A DNA stretch of 64,000 bases, taken from contig JBAIAC010000026.1 in the NCBI GenBank assembly GCA_037349315.1, positions 4,464,001 through 4,528,000 of the forward strand. The letters run 5' to 3'. A program made the position numbers and the translations under genes. Below are positions 31,632-43,430 of this stretch, piece after piece (position 1 is the first letter of the stretch; every line of letters begins with the position of its first letter). The DNA is from Chelydra serpentina. Its lineage: Eukaryota > Chordata > Testudines > Chelydridae. The notes under the pieces were generated by a model, which had not been told where the DNA came from, did not search any database, and saw only the letters and a program-made list of their open reading frames with translations.

Positions 31632-33765
31632 CATAGAATCATAGAATCTCAAGGTTGGAAGGGACCTCAGGAGGTCATCTAGTCCAACCCCCTGCTCAAA
31701 GCAGGACCAACCCCAACTAGATCATCCCAGCCAGGGCTTTGTCAAGCCTGACCTTAAAAACCTCTAAGGAAGGAGATTCCACCACCTCCCTAGGTAACCC
31801 ATTCCAGTGCTTCACCACCCTACTAGTGAAAAAGTTTTTCCTAATATCCAACCTAAACCTCCCCCTCTGCAACTTGAGACCATTACTCCTTGTTCTGTCA
31901 TCTTCTACCACTGAGAACAGTCTAGATCCATCCTCTTTGGAACCCCCTTTTAGGTAGTTGAAAGCAGCTATCAAATCCCCCCTCACTCTTCTCTTCTGCA
32001 GGCTAAACAATCCCAGTTCCCTCAGCCTCTCCTCATAAGTCATGTGCTCCAGCCCCCTAATCATTTTTGTTGCCCTCCGTTGGACTCTTTCCAGTTTATC
32101 CACATCCTTCTTGTAGTGTGGGGCCCAAAACTGGACACAGTACTCCAAATGAGGCCTCACCAGTGCCGAATAGAGGGGAATAATCACGTCCCTCGATCTG
32201 CTGGAAATGCCCCTACTTATACAGCTCAAAATGCCGTTAGCCTTCTTGGCAACAAGGGCACACTGTTGACTCATATTCAGCTTTTCGTCCACTGTAACCC
32301 CTAGGTCCTTTTCTGCAGAACTGCTGCCCAGCCATTCGGTCCCTAGTCTGTAGCAGTGCATGGGATTCTTCCATCCTAAGTGCAGGACTCTGCACTTGTC
32401 CTTGTTGAACCTCATCATATTTCTTTTGGCCCAATCCTCTAATTTGTCTAGGTCCCTCTGAATCCGATCCCTACCCTCCAGCCTATCAACCACTCCTCCC
32501 AGTTTAGTGTCATCTGCAAACTTGCTAAGGGTGCAGTCCCCACCATCCTCCAGATCGTTAATGAAGATATTGAACAAAACCGGCCCCAGCACCGAGCCTT
32601 GGGGCACTCCACTTGATACCGGCTGCCAACTAGACATGGAGCCATTGATCACTACCCGTTGAGCCCGACCATCTAGCCAGTTTCCTATCCACCTTACCGT
32701 CCATTCATCCAGCCCATACTACTTTAACTTGCTGGCAAGAATACTGTGGGAGACTGTATCAAAAGCTTTGCTAAAGTCAAGAAATAGCACATCCACTGCT
32801 TTCCCCTCATCCACAGAGCCGGTTATCTCATCATAGAAGGCAATTAGGTTAATCAGGCATGACTTGCCCTTGGTGAATCCATGCTGACTGTTCCTGATCA
32901 CTTTCCTCTCCTTTAAGTGGTTCAGAATTGATTCCTTGAGGACCTGTTCCATGATTTTTCCAGGGACTGAGGTGAGACTGACTGGCCTGTAGTTCCCCGG
33001 ATCTTTCTTCCTTCCCTTTTTTAAAGATGGGCACTACATTAGCTTTTTTCCAGTCATCCGGGACCTCCCCCGATTGCCATGATTTGTCAAAGATAATGGC
33101 CAATGGCTCTGCAATCACATCGGCCAACTCCTTTAGCACCCTCGGATGCAGTGCATCTGGCCCCATGGACTTGTGTTCGTCCAGCTTTTCTAAATAGTCC
33201 CGAACTACTTCTTTCTCCACAGAGGGCTGGTCACCTCCTCCCCATACCGTGCTGCGGAGTGCAGCCGCCTGGGAGCTGACCTTGTCTGTGAAGACAGAGG
33301 CAAAAAAAGTATTGAGTACACTAGCTTTCTCCACATCCTCTGTCACTAGGTTCCCTCCCTCATTCAGCAAGGGGCCCACACTTTCCTTGACTTTCTTCTT
33401 GTTGCTAACATACCTGAAGAAACCCTTCTTGTTACTCCTAACATCTCCGGCTAGCTGCAAATCCATGTGTGATTTGGCCTTCCTAATTTCACTCCTGCAT
33501 GCCTGAACAATATTTTTATACTCCTCCCTGGTCATTTGTCCAATCTTCCACTTCTTGTAAGCTGCTTTTTTGTGTTTAAGACTAGCAAGGATTTCACTGT
33601 TAAGCCAAGCTGGTCGCCTGCCATATTTACTTTTCTTTCTACACATCGGGATGGTTTGTTCCTGCAACCTCAATAAGGATTCTTTAAAATACAGCCAGCT
33701 TTCCTCGACTCCTTTCCCCCTCATGTTATTCTCCCAGGGGACCTTGCCCATCAGTTCCCTGAGGG
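31632..33765 (-). mobile_element. CR1 LINE, 5'-truncated (about 2.1 kb), young
   Basis: The element reads on the minus strand from ORF2 near 33765 to the 3' terminus with gattctatgattctatg at 31632-31648. Recognisable blocks include [43 protein letters not shown] and the catalytic FADDTK. The endonuclease domain and ORF1 are missing. The ORF2 frame is broken between 33.0 and 32.65 kb, while 31717-32652 is still open for 311 codons. It is closely similar to the 58.3-59.8 kb copy. Confidence 0.92.
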
Positions 33766-33983
33766 CGTTCGCATGGCACTTTTGCAGCCGACGTTGCAAG
33801 GTATTTACATGCCAGATATGCTAAACATTCATATTCCCCTTCATGCTTTAGCCACCATTCCAGAGGACACGCTTCCATGCTGATGCTTGTTAAAAAATGT
33901 GTTAATTAAATTTGTGACTGAACTCCTTGGGAGAGAACTGTACGTCTTCGGTTCTCTTTTACCTGCTTTCTGCCATATATTTT
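33766..33983 (+). repeat. Right copy of the approximately 220 bp target-site duplication
   Basis: This is the partner of 31411-31631. It begins immediately at the truncated 5' end of the CR1, and after ccatatatttt the hAT sequence resumes with atgttatagcagtctctgat. Confidence 0.85.
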
Positions 33984-34073
33984 ATGTTATAGCAGTCTCT
34001 GATGATGACCAAGCACATGTTTGTTTTAAGAACACTTTTGCAGCAGATTTGACAAAACGCAAAGAAGATACCA

Positions 34074-34259
34074 ATGTATCTAAAAATAGATACAGCACTT
34101 GACCCAAGGTTTAAGAATCAGAAGTGTCTTCCAAAATTTGAGAGGGAGGTGGTGTGGAGCATGCTTTCAGAAGTCTTAAAAGAGCAACACTCTGATGCGG
34201 AAACTACAAGAACCCGAGCCACCAAAAAAGAAAATCAACCTTCTGCTGGTGACATCTGA
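34074..34259 (+). pseudogene. hAT transposase fragment (ALDPRFK motif)
   Basis: In the plus direction the frame reads IDTALDPRFKNQKCLPKFE, containing the hallmark A-LDPRFK of hAT transposases, then VWSMLSEVLKEQ. It ends where an LTR-like element interrupts. The continuation, with the dimerisation region, appears at 35440-35640 (LACKYLVTPATKVPCKCLFS), including a frame break after SLLGG. Confidence 0.75.
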
Positions 34260-34261
34260 CT

Positions 34262-35432
34262 AATACTTAGATTTACCATGCCAGCATAAAACAGCTTCTT
34301 TCATACCTTACTGGTTACTCAGAAGTCCAAACAACACAGTTCCCTTAAAGCAGTAGTTCTCAAACTTTTGTACTGGTGACCCCTTTCACATAGCAAGCCT
34401 CTGAGTGCGACCCACCTTATAAGTTAAAAACACTTTTTTAATATATATTTAACACCATTATAAATGCTGGATACAAAGCAGGGTTTGGGGTGGAGACTGA
34501 CAGCTCGTGACCCCCCATGTAATAACCTCGCGACCCCCGAGGTGTCCCGACCCCCCAGTTTGAGAGCCCCTGCCTTAAAGTGATCCAGCCTCGGGCCTCC
34601 ATCCAGGTACCCATGTCAAATATGATGAAAATTTCTGTAAATCTTATTTCATCATATAAAAGAAAAGGTTCTACCAATCCCGAAGCATCGGACACCTTAC
34701 CTTCCAGGTTAACAAATGTTTCAGATCTTACCCAAATACATGCTACAGCCAATTCTTACTAACTAAACTAACATTTATTAAAAAACAGGAGAGAGAGAGT
34801 TTGGTTAAAAGATCAATATACATACAGACTTGAGTTCAATTCATTGAGGTTCAGATTCATAGCAGAGATGGTGAGCTTTGTAGTTACAAAGAGTTCCTTT
34901 AGAATTCAGTTCATAGGTTATAGTCCAATGTCCAAATATCACATTCAGGGCGTACCAGTATAAGTGGGACCTCAGTCTTGCGACTCAAACTTCCCCCGAT
35001 GAAGCCTAAGCAGATCTGAGATGAGAAAATCAGGACACAAGGATCTTTTATACAATTTTTTGTGTCTTTTGACAAGACCTTTTGTTCCCTGAGGAACTTC
35101 AACATTAGGATGATTTTGAAGGAGGTCCATCACCGGTACTTAGCTATACGAAGTAACATAAGGCCATTTACTTGTTCCTCCACCATTCACAGTACATTTC
35201 AAAAAGAGATGAATACCAAGATATCTCATATTTACAATTCATTTAAATGATAGGAATTTTTTTGACATCAGAATTATCAGAATACAGCATAGACACAGAC
35301 AGTTGATTAAATTGTCGACCCTACTCATACATATGTAAATACACAAAAACACAAACATTATCTCCCCACATGTCTTTTGAGAGTTTTTTTTATTTTGCAG
35401 GATGTTTAACCCTTTCTAGCCATGTGTCACAC
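34262..35432 (-). mobile_element. LTR-like insertion (probable solo LTR, minus orientation)
   Basis: The hAT coding stops at catctgac and resumes at agcagaaccc (35436). On the minus strand the insert begins tgtgacacatggctag and contains a TATA-like gtataaaagatcc (plus positions 35041-35053). No gag, pol or env coding is seen. A hAT MITE (34351-34572) sits inside it. The left boundary is approximate, and some hAT sequence was lost at the junction. Confidence 0.5.
34351..34572. mobile_element. hAT MITE with 8 bp duplication ccttaaag
   Basis: A perfect 8 bp direct repeat, CCTTAAAG (34343-34350 and 34573-34580), flanks termini cagtagttctcaaact and agtttgagagcccctg. This is the familiar vertebrate cagtggttctcaaac hAT family. 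It is non-coding. Confidence 0.93.
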
Positions 35433-35436
35433 AAGC

Positions 35437-35948
35437 AGAACCCATCATCAGCATGGACACATGTCCTATGGAATGGTGGTTGAAGATGAAGAGACATATG
35501 AATCTTTAACGCATCTGGCATGTAAATATCTTGTGACGCCAGCTACAAAAGTGCCATGCAAATGCCTGTTCTCACTTTTAGGTGGTGTAAACAAGAAGCG
35601 GGCAGCATTATCTCCTGCAAATTGAAAACAAGTTTGTTTGAGCGATTGGCTGAAAGTAGGACTGAGTGGACTTGTAGGCCCTAAAGTTTTACATTGTTTT
35701 ATTTTTCAATGCAGTTGTTTTTTGTCCATAATTCTACATTTGTAAGTTGCACTTTCATGATAAAGATTGCACTACAGTACTTGTATGAGGTGAATTGAAA
35801 TACTATTTATTTTGTTTTTTACAGTGCAAATATTTGTAATGAAAATAAATATAAAGTGAGCACTATACACTTTGTTTTCTGTGTTGTAATTGAAATCAAT
35901 ATATTTGAAGATTTAGAAAACATTGAAAATACTAAAATGAATGGTATT
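35437..35948 (+). pseudogene. hAT transposase C-terminal remnant and 3' UTR
   Basis: This continues from 34259 after the LTR-like insertion. The dimerisation-region text LACKYLVTPATK and VPCKCLFSL is seen, where the inverted copy at 31.3-31.5 kb keeps VPCERLFSL, so the conserved Glu/Arg pair has been altered and a frameshift follows. An A/T-rich 3' UTR with tttacagtgcaaatatttgt and aataaatataaagtgagcac runs to the solo LTR. Confidence 0.65.
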
Positions 35949-36598
35949 TGTGATACAGGAGGGCCAGGGAGCAGCAGTAATAGAGTGTGAGGGGAAATAT
36001 ATAAACCCTAGGCTAATTAAGGCGTGGTTCCCTGGAGACTAGGGAGGGTGGCTACAGGTTAATTGGAGCACCTGCAGTCAATTAAGGCTCTCTCAGGAAC
36101 CTAATAAAACCCCCTGCTTCAGGCAGACAGAGGAGGAGGAAGGAGTTGAAGCAGAGTGATTTGGTGGTGGAGCAGAGAGCAGTTTGAAGGAGTTGGAGCA
36201 GAGTGGATTGGTGTTGGAACAGAGAGCGGTTTGGAGGAAAGCAGAGGAGAGTTTGGAGAAGTGCTGTGGCGGGCTAAGAAGACCAATACCCTAGGTAAAG
36301 GGACACCTGGCTTGTGCAGAGGGAAGGCAGGAAGCCCCACAAGCTGAAGGGCAGGAGAGGGATGTAGCCCAAGGGAAAGTATCACTAGTACAAGTGGTTT
36401 ACCCGCTATCCTAGGGCCCCTGGGCTAGGACCTGGAGTAGAGGACGTGCCCGAGTCCCTCCCTTTCCACTCCCCTTCTCCGGGATACTAGTGAGACAGCT
36501 GATACCCCAGTTCAGGGGCAAGAAACGGCGCCCTGAAAACCCCCCCACATGAAGAGAAAGTGCGGGACCCTTCATAGTAGTGCCAGCAATTTGCCACA
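35949..36598 (+). mobile_element. Probable solo LTR (TGTG...CACA) with 4 bp duplication
   Basis: The insertion begins tgtgatacaggagg and ends caatttgccaca, so it has TG...CA termini. It is flanked by tatt on both sides (35945-35948 and 36599-36602). The hAT text ggtatt / tattccattattg is continuous across it. It holds a TATA-like aatatataaaccctagg and an aataaaac near 36103. No internal coding region remains. The superfamily cannot be told from the LTR alone. Confidence 0.7.
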
Positions 36599-36657
36599 TA
36601 TTCCATTATTGTTTAAGAATCGCGCGATTAATTTTTTGAATTGCTTGACAGCCCTAA

Positions 36658-37330
36658 TCTGGGTGTTACAGTGGATTGCAAATTGAATGTGTGTCAATGT
36701 GATGCAGTTGTGAAAACGGCTAATATTGTTCTGGGATGTATTAACAGGAATATAGTATGTAAGACACAGGAGGAAATTGTCCTCTGCTCTGCTCTGGTGA
36801 GGCTACAGCTGGAGTACTGTGTCCAGTTAAGGCACCACACTTTAGGAAAGATGTGGACAAATTGGAGAGAAGCTGGAAGAGAGCAACACAAATATTAAAA
36901 GGTTTAGAAAACCTGACCTATGAGGAAAGGTTTGTGGGTTTTTTTTTTTTTTTTCAAGAGTATATTTAGTCTTGAGAAAAGAGTCTGAGGGGGAGACTTG
37001 ATAAGTCTTTAAATATGTTAAAGACTGTGAGAAAGAGGACTGTGATCAATTGTTCTCCATGTCCATTCTAGGTAGGACATGAAGTGATGGGTTTAATCTT
37101 CAGCAAGGGAGATTTAGGTTAGATACTGGGAAAACATTTTCTAACTACACAGTTAAATTCTGGAATAGGCTTTCTAGGGAGATTATGGAATCACCATCAT
37201 TGCAGGTTTTAAAGAACAGGTTGGATAAACCCCTGTCAGGGATGGTCTAGGTTTACTTGATCCTGCCTCGACGCAGGGACTGGATTTGATGACCTCTTAA
37301 GATCCCTTTCAGTGTTACATTCTTATGATT
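36658..37330 (+). mobile_element. Old CR1 LINE, right part (ORF2 end and 3' UTR)
   Basis: It resumes from 31062 with tgttacagtggattgc and continues through alvrlqLEYCVQ-type coding (36806-36830) to gggactggatttgatgacct and agatccctttcagtgttaca at the 3' end. It is diverged and frameshifted. Confidence 0.8.
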
Positions 37331-40300
37331 TTGACGTATTCACCAATTTCACCCTTTTTTTGTGTATATTTTTGTGCATCTGTAGTTGGTCAAATATTAG
37401 CACAAATAATGTCAAATATTTGACAATTTGAGTTGCTCAAGTACTAAGTTTAAAAAAGAATGTAACAAAACAATACACCACACTGTTCAGTTTCAGGTAT
37501 GTATCGTGCGTATAGGGGTAAAGTCCAGTCCCAACCATAGTCACTGTAGCGTCTCCATAGTAAAGGTTGTAGGGACTGTCCCATTTTAAGTCTAGATTAA
37601 AAACAAACATTTCATTTCTTTTTGGGGTGGGACTTTCCAGCCAAAATTTGTAAAACTTCCAGAGCAATGGTGTCCATCTGGAGCTGTTGGAAGAGGCTGT
37701 GTGTGCATGTGGAGAGTGGGGATTGCAAGTTTCTTGGCTAAGAGCAAAAAGAGGTTACAGCACTGTTTTCAAATGGCTTGCCCTTATATTGATACTGCTG
37801 GTGCAATGGATTCTTGAAGCTAACTGCGTGTGACGTATGAGAGAAGATTTAATTTAGAAATAGCCAGTGTTCAGATTAGCTAACCTTTTTAGCTGCAGCA
37901 GAATGTGCTAGTGGATGTGTGCCAAGTACTAGTGCATCTCTTAATGTTAATATCTGTTACTAGCTTTACATTGGAGTGATTTTAAACATGCAGCTGTGGG
38001 CTTATTTGGGAATCATACAAATTAATATGCCAACTGAAAGCTTAGATCTCTAGTTATGGTTCATGTGGCAGGTCCCACTCCTCTCTCTGTCCCTTGCTTC
38101 TGGGCCCCCCTACCCTCCCTGGGGCTGTGTGCACAAACACACCTGGGCAGCGTGCACTGTCAGGGCAGTGAGTGGGAGCCAGCCCCAAACTTCCCCACAT
38201 CCTCCTGAGGATCCCTTATTCCTGCCTCCTTGGTACAGTGTGGTAAGAGATAAGCGATCCCCGGAGAGTGCTGGGGATGCACTTCACCGCTCAGCAGCAG
38301 CCAGGCAGGGGTGTGTGTGTTCTTCCTCTGAAACCTACATTTTATGTCAAATATCAAAACAGACAAAAATAAATAAAAAACCAAACAAACAAAAACGCCT
38401 TCACTGAACATCCCATTGTAAATATTAAGACTTGCAAAGTTTCATTTTAATAGCTTGACAGCCCTGGAGACTGATGTCCTAATTATCCTTGGAACAAGTG
38501 CCTATGGACATTTTCCTGCCAATGTGCCTCAGCCTAAAAGTGGAGAGCCCAATTCTCAGATTAGATGGTAGTTCAGTATAAAGCTTTCTCACACTGCAAT
38601 CATTCTACTGGGATAGCCACCAAAGGATGCAGTTTATGTACTCATCTGTTCTTTATGGGCACCTGAGTCCCATCAATAGCACTGTCACAATTAGGAAATG
38701 GTGGGCAGTAGAGTTTTCCCAAAGTGCAACACATTTGTAGGGCTAGAGTGTCAACCGGTTGGGAGGTGGGGGTGGAAGGGAGGGAAGGGAAGGGGGAAGA
38801 CACTAAGCACTCTGGGATAGGGTTACTTTGACTTGGGTCTGTGCGCTGTAATGTGGATACTAGAGTCCTAGGTTCGAGCATGGATCAGAAAATCCTTAAT
38901 CTAGGGTTAAAATGCAGTGTGGAGTTCCTGGACACAGGTCAGCTGACTCAAATTCCACTATCCCTGAGCTTACATTGCGGTGTAGATATTCCCTAAAGTT
39001 CATTCTCAATTTAGGAAAAAGAAAATGTAGCTTTTCCTTCTTGGGAGGGATTCTCAGAGGCTTTGTTCCTCAGCTCTCTCTAAGAGAGAAGTAGGTCACT
39101 TGAATTTTAGAATTACTATTCAGTTTGCAGATTTTTCTATTATTCAGGCACATAACTTTTTCTTGTTTTGTTTATCACTCTGGTTTTCTTCTTTTAAACC
39201 CAGTTACTGATGTAAATTTTGGCCTCCAGCTTAAATAGCACTGAAGATAAATTTTCAGATGCTGCAGTAGATGAGCCAAATTATCTCTAGAGTATAACAG
39301 AGTTCTAGTGTACATTTTAGACTATCGATAGAATAAGAAATGAGAATCTGCTTCCGTCAAAAAGGTTGGCTTAAAGTTTGAGCATAGCTTTGACTACTTT
39401 AATGGTATCAATTCTAACTCCATGGATGGATGAATGTTAAACTTTATGCACATCACAACCTCCTGGGCCTGTTTCTGAAAATGCTCCTTCGCTTTTCCTA
39501 AACCATGTGAACTGGGGTTGTGTTGTGGATGCTGCCAAAGAACTAGGCTGAACAAGACACTGTTAACTTGTTTTTATTTGTTTTTAAAAATATTGAGTTT
39601 TCTAGCAGTGCTCCTTAAATATGTATTTTTAAGCTTTAGTTATTTTAAAAAGTTTTTTTCTCGTTCTGTTCATCTAGTGATTTTTAGAAACATTTCCTGT
39701 GCAGATCTGAGCACAACAATATTAAACACTCTCATACTCACCTCTCGTCCCCCAAATCCCTAGCCCAGTGACTGAAAGGTAAGGTTTTTGCATGGATATT
39801 AGATAGCAAAGCCAGGCAAAGTCGATCGTAATGGTGAACACTGTGTGGGGAGCCCAGTGCAAGAAGGAGACAGTCAAGAGGTTCTACTCACGTGGGCAGT
39901 GGAAGCACAGCATAGACTTAGCAAGAGCTCAAGGTCATCCAGAAGTGCCTGGAAACTTTACCACCATTGATTCCTCCACAGACACATGCAGACTATAACA
40001 AACACTTCTCAATGGCTTGTTTGAACAAGCAGAGCAGCATCAAGACTTGTCTCTACATAGGGAAACCAGATGACTTCTATCTTGGGCAGAGAAGAACTTC
40101 CTCTCGCTCTGTCTTCTCTGTTGAGGGGAAGCTCTTTCTTGAAACAAACTGGGTAAACAGGCTGAGCCTTGGCCAGGGAGAGTGGAGCTTTGACCCCAGA
40201 CTGGTTAGTAGTTTAGCGTGGGCACTTGTTAGCCCCCAGCAATGAATCTCTGTGCATCCAGTCAAGCCACAAAATAAACAGGTATTCCTCCAAAAGGGTG

Positions 40301-40623
40301 CACACACGGTGGCAGTAGGTGGATAGTACATTGTTGGTGTCAGGGACTGGGATGTGGGTGGTCATTCTTAGTGGTTAGAGCACGTGTCAGAACCATTGTC
40401 AGAGGCCAGAGCTGAAGTCAGGAATCAGAGCTGAGATTCGGAACCAGGGTACCTGGAGTGAGGCAAGGCAGGAGCCGGGCTTTTGAGCAAGGCTGGAAAT
40501 AAGCAGGGCCAAGAGATATCACAGCCATGGGTGAATGTTTTGAGCAGCAAATGAACTGCTGCTACTAGTAGGCTTAAGACCCAGTCTGCTGACTCTTACA
40601 ACCAATTAAGCGGGGTAGCCAGT

Positions 40624-40756
40624 ACTGTTCCCTCTAAGCTGTGCGCGCGCATGCAGCTCCTAAACCCCGCGCACACGGCGAAACACCGCGCGCGCAAAAA
40701 TTTGCATAGAAGAAATTTTTTGCACACACGGCCTGTCAAAAATTAGAGGGAACATT
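40624..40756. mobile_element. 133 bp MITE with perfect 10 bp duplication
   Basis: GGTAGCCAGT is repeated exactly at 40614-40623 and 40757-40766. The termini actgttccctctaa and ttagagggaacatt are inverted. The interior is rich in alternating CG/GC (gcgcgcgcatgcag, cgcgcgcgc), with Z-DNA potential. A relative may lie at 57368-57910. Confidence 0.88.
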
Positions 40757-40904
40757 GGTAGCCAGTTAGGCCAGCTCCACTCGTTAGGTTGCTTGGAGTT
40801 TGGCTCTACTGCAGGCCTTGAATACATGGTGAACAATTGATCAACATCCTCTTTTATAAAAACGTTTTACATACTTTAAAACTTAGTGCCCCCCCCCCCG
40901 CTCA

Positions 40905-41170
40905 TTTGAGTAAACATGCCCAATTCTTTCAATCTTTCCTCATAGGTCATGTTTTGTAAACCTCATTTTTGTTGCTCTCCTCTGGACTCTCCAGTTTGTC
41001 AACTTCTTTCTTAAGGAATGGTGGCTGAAACGGGATGCCGTACTCCATTTGAGGCTTCACCAGTGCTAAGTAGAGTGGAACAATTACCTCCTGTATCAGA
41101 TGAGGAAGTTGCATTCTCCTCTTTTCAGATGACTTATCGGAACAACACATTCATAGAGTATGGAACATGT
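40905..41170 (-). mobile_element. CR1 LINE fragment, minus
   Basis: The text cctcataggtcatg, tttgttgctctcctctggac and gtactccatttgaggcttca followed by ccagtgctaagtagag is the reverse complement of the end of CR1 ORF2. It is degenerate. Confidence 0.75.
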
Positions 41171-41330
41171 GCCTATTCCTAAGCCCCAATAAAACTAAAG
41201 TTTTATTTTTTTCTTTTGGGGACTAATGATGAATGAAACTTGTAGGAAGGATAGAAGACTCATCGGGCCTTATACAAAGTCTGACTAAGGACTTCACATC
41301 TTATGTCTTGGTGTATTCAGGGTGATGAAC

Positions 41331-41411
41331 TTGTTTTCGTGTGCATTGCAATTTGATGTTTCTGTGAACATTTTAAACAGAAACGTCAAATTGCAATGTA
41401 CAAGAAAACAA
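41331..41411. repeat. Inverted repeat, 35 bp arms
   Basis: The arms at 41331-41365 and 41377-41411 are complementary at about 32 of 35 positions, with an 11 bp loop. The core is cattgcaatttga. It is not clearly part of a known MITE. Confidence 0.8.
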
Positions 41412-43059
41412 TTATGGCTCTTTTACTTATTTTCAAATAATAATCTTAAAACGTCTGTTACTGCCTTAAAATTAGCCCAAATACAAATTCCGGCTAATGT
41501 ATCTTTACCAAATGGCCTATTAAGCCATTCCTTTCTACTATTCAAAAAGGGTGGCTGGCAGAATATGATCAAATCATACACCAGTACATTTAATACATGC
41601 TACATTATTATTCTTTATCCTTCATTCTAAATTATATAAAATACAAACAACAAATCCTACTACTACACCCTTGCAATATTTAAGAATAATCCTCCATGCA
41701 GGGACCCACAAACTTTTCATCCTTTTAGCCTGAGAAAGTATCTACGGTTAACTTAATTCCTGATTTAAAATTAATGTTTTACCCCTTCAGCTCATTGTCA
41801 GAAAATGTCAGCTAGATTTGTCCTGAGCATTCTAGCTCTGGGACTACTCTCTTATGTAAGGGCAGATGGGTTATCTATCCCTTAGTGCCCTGCAACATTT
41901 TCTTAAATTTACCTCCATTAGAACAGCCAAAGGACATTCTGCCAATACTTTCACAGGTGATTATCTGAGCCTACCTCTCCCTGTTGAGATCTCAAACATA
42001 GTGGTGCTGCTTTTGTGGATTCTAGTTTTTCTTATACTGTACTTGCTAACGCATGAAGAACCCAGGATCAGTGATCAAGGCTAGGTATGGGAGCACCACA
42101 AGAAGCTGCACCAGGGGCTAGCCTTTGTCATTTTATTCACAGATCTGGAAGGTACACTTGAGCTTAATACTCAATTTGTAACTTGCCAAAACAAGATGGC
42201 AGACTCATTGATTCTGCAACTGCAAAAAAAAGTTTCTGCTCCCACCTTTGACTAATAAGTCTCCATACAGTATGCCAGGGGATACCCGCCCTAATCCATA
42301 CTGGGAGACTGCACTGGATGGGGTCATTTCTGAGGAAAATAGAGTTCCCCTGTTATATTAACTATAAGGCAGTGACTACCACTTGCTGGTATCCTTACCA
42401 GTACTTCTAGGTCATAGCTGTTACTTCAGGTTTCTCCTCCCTATTTTTTAATAGTGAGCTTTGGTGCTGGGCCCCAATGCGTAATTGCTGCCCTCCTTCC
42501 TCTCATTCAGTTGTGCATGCTCTAACAGAGTTTAGATTGGTCCAGATCTGGTACTGCAAGAGCAGACCAGACTCCACTGAGGGCTAGTTTGCCTAGTTGA
42601 ATGAGAAGTGGTGGGTACTGACTGGCCCAAAGGAGATATTTAATGTAGAAAACAGCTGCCCTGAAATACTGGGGACCACTGCCTTGTGGTTATTGGTAGA
42701 GAGGTGTAGCTACAGAGAGGGTGACTGTAGCTTTGCTCTTTGGGACACCAGAGGAAGCATTTTATTCCTCAGTGAGCTATGTATAATAGCCATCACCGAG
42801 TGGCAGAGGCAACTTTATTGGCACAATCAAAGGCTCCATTCTCCATTGCCACTGTGCCAGAGAAGTGCAGGAGATCCCTAAACGCAGCTGTGTGACATCT
42901 GCAGTCATGCTGCAGACGGCTGCTATATTGCAGTAGCACAGATCTGGTAGTCTAAAAGCCCAGTGAGAGTTGTGTTCTTGGCTGGCTGCTCACTGTAAGG
43001 CTGTAGTCTAAGACTGATTTAACTCTGTTATTTACGTATTAACACAGCGTTTGGCTGCT

Positions 43060-43430
43060 CTTTCGTGTCAGAAGGGGCGAATCGACTATAGTCTTTAAGT
43101 ATCTACATGGGTAATAAATATTTAATAATGGGCGCTTCAGTGTAAGAGAGAAAGCTATAACAAACATACATGACCCAATGGTTGAAAGTTGAAGCTAGAC
43201 AAATGCAGACTGGAAATAAGGTGTACCTTTTTAATGGTGCGAGTAATTAACCATTGATCACAGGTTACCAAGGGATTCTCCAGCACTGACCACTTTTAAA
43301 TCAAGATGGGATGTTTTCTAAAAAATCTGCTGTAGGAATTACTTTAGGGAGGTCTCGGGCCTCTGCTCTACAGGAGGTCAGACTAGATGATCACAATGGT
43401 CCATTCTGGCCGTGGAATCTATTAATTATT
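43060..43430 (+). mobile_element. CR1 LINE 3' end abutting NUTF2 exon 2
   Basis: The text atagtctttaagtatctaca, acttttaaatcaagatggga, ggtcagactagatgatcaca and ggtccattctggccgtggaa is an old CR1 terminus. It ends about 25 bp before the exon 2 start, so the CR1 borders the branch point and polypyrimidine tract. Confidence 0.75.

Larger units (their letters stand above)
31063..36657 (+). mobile_element. hAT DNA transposon with an inverted extra 3' end, heavily invaded
   Basis: The left end ttagggcggtcaatt and the right end ttgacagccctaa form terminal inverted repeats with gattaatcg-type subterminal repeats. The sequence tctggg is duplicated at 31057-31062 and 36658-36663 (the 8 bp forms gatctggg and aatctggg differ at one base if aligned two bases earlier). 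The CR1 reading gctgaaaaggatctggg continues into tgttacagtggattgc across the insertion. Positions 31063 to about 31546 are the reverse complement of the element's own 3' end, including its dimerisation-domain coding. The right part (from about 31550) runs in the plus direction. It was invaded by a CR1 (31632-33765), an LTR-like element with a MITE (34262-35432) and a solo LTR (35949-36598). Confidence 0.8.

Noticed and set aside
31717..32652. A 311-codon host gene on the minus strand
   Set aside because: It is the reverse-transcriptase region and C-terminal part of a CR1 LINE (FADDTK box), not a host gene.
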